A stretch of 64,000 bases of DNA from Lethocerus indicus (lineage: Eukaryota; Arthropoda; Insecta; Hemiptera; Belostomatidae), in the NCBI GenBank assembly GCA_019843655.1, contig JACDQD010000008.1:13550442-13614441 (forward strand). Direction: 5' to 3'. A model generated the notes under the pieces. It made no database searches and was not told where the DNA came from. It saw only the letters and a list, made by a program, of their open reading frames with translations. Position 1 is the first letter of the stretch, and each line of letters opens with the position of its first letter. Below, one piece after another: positions 60,213-64,000 of this stretch. Made by a program: the position numbers and the translations under genes.

Positions 60213-61041
60213 TTACGAGTTAATTAAGGGAGTGCTCTCCATTTCTTCATATAACAAAGTTTCATTTTCATAAATGAAAAAGCCCTTAACTCTGTTCCCG
60301 GATAAAGCTGGCCCAAGCCAAAATGGTACATCAGCCCACATATCTTTAATGGGTAAATCTTTAAGATGAAACCACTGAGGCTGCATATCTGAAAAAAGAT
60401 TTTTTCTTAGGATGATTATTTATGTTGTTGAGAACCTAAATGCTACAGATAAGAAACAAAGCATTCAAAAAACAGATCAGTGCTCTTTTAACCTTTTGAT
60501 TCAGTTAAGTCACCAGAAAAACTATCTGCAATATATATGTTGGCTTGTACCAGCTCTTGTGCCCCAGCGAACTTCATTTCTATTTTGCCCACCTTTTCTA
60601 CCTTCTCAACTGTTAGGCCACACTGCTCTTTCAAACTCCTGGAAACAAATATTCCTTAAAAACACAACATTTAGTAATCACGCAAAAAAACAATTGTGGT
60701 TGTTTCAAGAACATGCGAGTACTTGCACATTAAGGCAGGAACATGTTAGTGTTTGATTCTTGCCATTGCTTTTTGTTCCTTCCAACGCCTTACAGTTCGC
60801 AAATTGAAAAACGGAACGCAAAACGTGCTTGTACGATATACATGACAGAGGGGGATGCCACAGAATACGAATAACTATAAAATGTCAGTTACCTAACTGC
60901 CGCACTTTGAAGAATTTCTTTTCTCTGCATCAAACCCCCAAGAAGTGTCCATTTATTTTTACTAAAACCTTTTTTATTGTATCCCAGCAAAACTTCATCT
61001 CCCTTCCTGACGATGACAACCGGGTACCGAATGATTCTCAT
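60213..61041 (-). CDS. NUDT1: NUDT1/MTH1-like Nudix protein with degenerate Nudix box (156 aa)
   Basis: Related to oxidised purine nucleoside triphosphatase NUDT1 (MTH1), which hydrolyses 8-oxo-dGTP to keep the nucleotide pool clean. Minus-strand exons: 61,041-60,893; 60,638-60,493; 60,388-60,213, GT-AG throughout. The product of 156 aa equals human MTH1. Landmarks in order: V-L-L-G-Y-N-K-K-G-F (human V-L-L-G-M-K-K-R-G-F), K-W-T-L-L-G-G, C-G-L-T-V, V-G-K-I-E-M-K-F, W-F-H-L-K-D-L-P-I-K-D-M-W and G-F-F-I-Y. The Nudix box (G-x5-E-x7-R-E-U-x-E-E-x-G-U) reads G-x5-E-x7-R-S-L-K-E-Q-C-G-L. The equivalents of human E52 and E56, which bind catalytic metal, are therefore S and Q. Base-recognition residues are also changed: N33 is T and D120 is V, while W117 and D119 remain. 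I chose the start M-R-I-I because the homology begins there; an in-frame ATG 108 bases upstream would add 36 residues unlike the family. The frame is intact, so this may be a non-catalytic or re-specialised member rather than a pseudogene. Convergent with Nup85, head to head with epsin. Confidence 0.9.
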
Positions 61042-61826
61042 TTTTGAGACTGAATTACGTTTGAAATAAAAAACGACACTAACACGGAAAAGACGAGACC
61101 TTTGAAATGAGGAAGTTACGTTTTTGCCACTAGAGGCGCATTCCATTGTCATTTTCGAATGCGCATATCACGCTACAATAAATTGCGAAAAAGTAAATTC
61201 AGCGATAAATTCTGAAAATTAGATTTAATTGATTAAAAACGCTATACATTTTCTTCAGTCGGTCTGGTTTTTTTAAATTAATTTTTTTCATTTTTCCCCG
61301 AGTATTTAAAGCATCGTATTCGGCTGGCTTTTGCTGATTTGTCGAAATTAAATGGAAGTTGTCATTTCCTTATCTTTATGTCTCTTTATATTTATATATA
61401 TATAAGGTTTTTAAATTAATCACTGCTTCGAAGGTCAGTAAGGGTGGGATGGGATATGTGCTCTATGCAAAATGGGTGTTAATTTTTAGTATGGAGTGGT
61501 CACCTGTGTTGTGATGTCAGTTGTTGCAGTTTTCACCCACCTTGAAATTTGTTAAACACCCAGTTATTACCTGATCTGCTTCTGGAGATTTTCTTTAATT
61601 CACCTATGATAAATTCGCCGTTATTTGGTATTTGAGTTTGTGTTGAACTTGTGTTTTCGTTGTTGTAATTAATTTCGGTGCTTGTTCACGCAAATAGACT
61701 AACCAGCTTATCAGTTTCCTTTTTGATATCCTTTTAACAGTTCAATCGACGCTTTTTCTCTTCGCCCCTTACCCAGAAATTGAGGCTGCATTTTTACTTT
61801 GCAGTATTTGTCTGTGCGTTTTAATC
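61042..61826. promoter_or_regulatory. Shared promoter region of NUDT1 and epsin
   Basis: This is the interval between the divergent NUDT1 start codon and the presumed start of epsin transcription. CpG density is normal here, between CpG-depleted bodies on both sides, which fits an unmethylated bidirectional promoter. CCACTAGAGGCGC at 61,126-61,138 is one base short of a CTCF-like site. TCAGTT at 61,825-61,830 is an initiator-like match for epsin. Confidence 0.45.
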
Positions 61827-61895
61827 AGTTTGAAATTGTGTTGTTCGTTGTCGTCTGTTTTATGATCGCTGTGAGAATTTATTAGAGCAAGAAAG
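61827..61895 (+). other. lqf: Probable 5' UTR exon of epsin
   Basis: Starts near the initiator-like TCAGTT (61,825) and ends at GAAAG/GTATGT, a strong donor, at 61,895. The 1.2-kb intron that would follow ends at the acceptor TTTTCAG (63,127) of the first coding exon. No cDNA is available to me, so the start position is approximate. Confidence 0.4.
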
Positions 61896-63127
61896 GTATG
61901 TAATGATACGTCTCAACATTTAATTAAATATTGTTGGTCTCAAAATATTTCAATCCATGCTGAATATGTTGAAAACAGTGTTGTCCAATTGTGTTAGGTT
62001 ATATGATATAAATATGAAGACAGTAGTCGACTCATAACAAATTTTACTTTGCTTTGACAATTAAGGAACATTATTATTAAATTTTACATGTTTAACAGTG
62101 ATCTTATTCAGGCAATGGCCTATTTATTATCTAAACATTTTTGTGAATATTGTTTAAATATTTGTCATCATTTTCAACTCTTTAATCTGTTTTCACCTTA
62201 CCTTGCAGATTTAATTTACCTCTGACTTTACATTCCCTTTTAATATTTCACCATTTTATTTACAAAAGAAGGATAATTCCTATTATAGTTAATTTTATCA
62301 GTATATTTTTAGTTGATGGTCTATCTCTTTGTCAAATGGCTGATTTCTACAATAAATTCCCAACTGATTGGAATTTTTGTTATTATCTATTCAAATACTA
62401 TGTTTTAACTTTGTTTTTAAACTTGTTAGGAGTTAGTTGTTCCATAACAGTTTATTATATTTATTATGTACACAATTTACTTGTACTATTAATTTATTTG
62501 CTCTCGTAGTGGATATTAAAGTACATTTTTTTAATGCTTTGTATATAATAAAATTACAATTGATCTCCATAATTGGATAAGTGTTAGGCGACTAAAAATG
62601 GTAGGGTCTTGTAGAGCTTCAATGATCAATTTATAAAATATTGCAAGGTAGCTTTCAGACTTCCAGTTATTTCTTAAAACTGCTTAATTCACTAGAGATA
62701 TAAGCACAGGTCTTTTAGTAATCGTGAGTATAAAATATTCTTTCAGTTTAAATTCAAGAAAATAATATAGATTATTGGGTTATTTAATTGTTCATCAGTT
62801 ATCAGTTCTTAAACACTTCATTATTGTCTTGATTGTAGTTAATAAAAATTTAGCTTTTGCAACAAAAATAAAAAATACACGTTTCACTCTCTTCTCAATT
62901 GTTTTAGAGTGAAAATAAACTTGGATATAAATATATAATTTCAGTAACTTTTATATTTCATTTGGTTTGAAAGAGATTTAACAACAAAATGCTCCTTTAA
63001 ATCAATTCCCATAGAATGAATAATCTTTATATGTGAGCTTCAATGTAATTCAAAGATCTGTGCAAATATTTGTTTGCACCCATATTGGCATTGGCATGCA
63101 AATTTTCAGACAGTGTGAAATTTTCAG
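61896..63127. other. Presumed first intron of epsin
   Basis: AT-rich and CpG-poor, running from a strong donor to the acceptor of the first coding exon. I see no other gene in it. Confidence 0.45.
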
Positions 63128-63148
63128 ATGCGGAGACAGAGAGAAGAC

Positions 63149-63217
63149 ATGCAGGTGAACGTAGCAGGTCTACGAAGAAATTTAAAGAACATTGCGCATA
63201 ATTATTCTGATGCTCAG
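63149..63217 (+). CDS. lqf: Epsin (liquid facets), first coding exon, 5' partial
   Basis: Epsin is a clathrin adaptor that binds PI(4,5)P2 through its ENTH domain, bends the plasma membrane and links ubiquitinated cargo to AP-2 and clathrin. In flies (Liquid facets) it is needed for Delta internalisation and Notch signalling. The 23 residues start M-Q-V-N-V-A-G-L-R-R-N, then K-N-I-A-H-N-Y-S-D-A-Q, nearly identical to the Drosophila N-terminus. They correspond to the membrane-inserting helix 0 and the start of the ENTH domain; the basic residues R9, R10 and K13 match the lipid-binding R-R-x-x-K of rat epsin. The exon begins after the acceptor TTTTCAG at 63,127. An in-frame ATG at 63,128 would add seven residues (M-R-R-Q-R-E-D), but the family starts at M-Q-V-N. 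The donor CAG/GTGAAG ends it in phase 0. The next exon, expected to begin V-K-V-R-E-A-T, is not found in the last 780 bases and lies beyond the window. Confidence 0.9.
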
Positions 63218-64000
63218 GTGAAGCTTTTATTTTATAGTATAGCAGTATTTTAGTATAACTTTGCTATTTGCTTTATATGCACATATACTTTTTATCAGCA
63301 TGTTTGTTAGTTTTATATATTGATATAAAAGTTGAGTATGATTCATAAAAATTGCCCAGACAATGTGTAATCATCAATACAAGTGGCTTATTTTGATTCA
63401 TACAAGAGTCCTACATATGTAAGAATATAGATAAAAAGCTTAAATTATATTAGAGAATTTAAAAGTTGAATTATTTTATTTTTATAGAAATAGTTATGAA
63501 AAATACATGATTCTTTTTTATCCACACTAAATGAAATGAGTGGATTAAACTGGACACACCTTATTAAGTGATTCAGACAAAGTGATTCAAGGAATCATGA
63601 TATTAGAGTGATTTTAATTACTTGTATCTTAGAATCATTGCACACAGTTTATTCAGGGTTTCTTCAAGTCATAATTAACTTGAATGACAAATCTTTTATC
63701 TACCTCAGGCTAATTTTTGCATTGAAATTCAGCAGTGATCTTCAAAAATTGCATTTGTTTCACATTAATTATTATTTTAAAGGCAAATGGGAAACATGAA
63801 TCTTTCAAAAATAAATTTTATTGGTCCTTCAGAGATAATTTGTTGTGTTCAGATAGAATTTATATAAGAATGAATATCAAAATTTTTATATTATTAAAGA
63901 CATCAAAGTTGTTTAGTGCTACTATCTCTTTCCCTATTTTATAATAATAATAAAAAAGTAGTGTCTTTAATAATTAAAAAAAAACATTATTATTATTAGA
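63218..64000. other. Epsin intron, continuing beyond the window
   Basis: AT-rich, CpG-poor sequence after the epsin donor. Two overlapping open frames (63,608-63,944) have no recognisable content and are treated as chance. Confidence 0.6.

Noticed and set aside
1..64000. CRISPR arrays, bacterial operons, phage or viral genes
   Set aside because: The intron-containing insect genes, and absence of regularly spaced direct repeats or recognisable viral proteins, exclude these.

Overview
The window is nuclear DNA from an animal, almost certainly an insect. Multi-exon genes with GT-AG introns encode proteins with insect-like sequence, and the first epsin coding exon reads almost like Drosophila Liquid facets. 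Gene bodies in the right half are strongly CpG-depleted while their promoters are not. This is the signature of germline gene-body DNA methylation, so a fly is unlikely and a hemimetabolous insect is plausible. I cannot name the order.

Layout. Positions 1 to about 33,170 hold no gene that I can recognise. This part has normal CpG content, dispersed relics of a short repeat family whose core is CTGANGA...GAAACCGG, relics of tRNA-like SINEs, and microsatellites. At 33,176-33,674 lies a possible, very diverged KDEL-receptor-like fragment. A GC-rich, promoter-like patch follows at 34,430-35,450.

Positions 36,685-50,704 carry three plus-strand genes of the KDEL (ER retention) receptor family in tandem. 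They share the same five-exon structure and the same intron phases. The third, at 48,044-50,704, is the canonical receptor: 212 aa, all ligand-site residues and the C-terminal lysine cluster. The first two (233 and 271 aa) are intact but strongly diverged. They have lost different parts of the ligand site and carry new, longer cytosolic tails. This array is the most interesting part of the window.

Positions 52,945-58,682 encode nucleoporin Nup85 in twelve exons (662 aa). One of its 3' splice sites lies in a perfect 41-bp tandem duplication. At 60,213-61,041, on the minus strand, is a three-exon NUDT1/MTH1-like gene. Its 156 aa match the human length exactly, but its Nudix box has lost key acidic residues. 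Head to head with it, the 5' end of epsin (liquid facets) starts near 61,830, and its first coding exon is at 63,149-63,217; the rest lies beyond the window.

How the genes relate. The canonical KDEL receptor returns escaped ER residents from the Golgi. Nup85 is a scaffold of the nuclear pore outer ring. NUDT1 family members clean the nucleotide pool, and epsin drives clathrin-mediated endocytosis. These are unrelated housekeeping neighbours, not an operon-like unit. The two diverged receptor paralogues look like a local expansion from the canonical gene, with ACGT-core elements of the unfolded-protein-response type near all three start codons.
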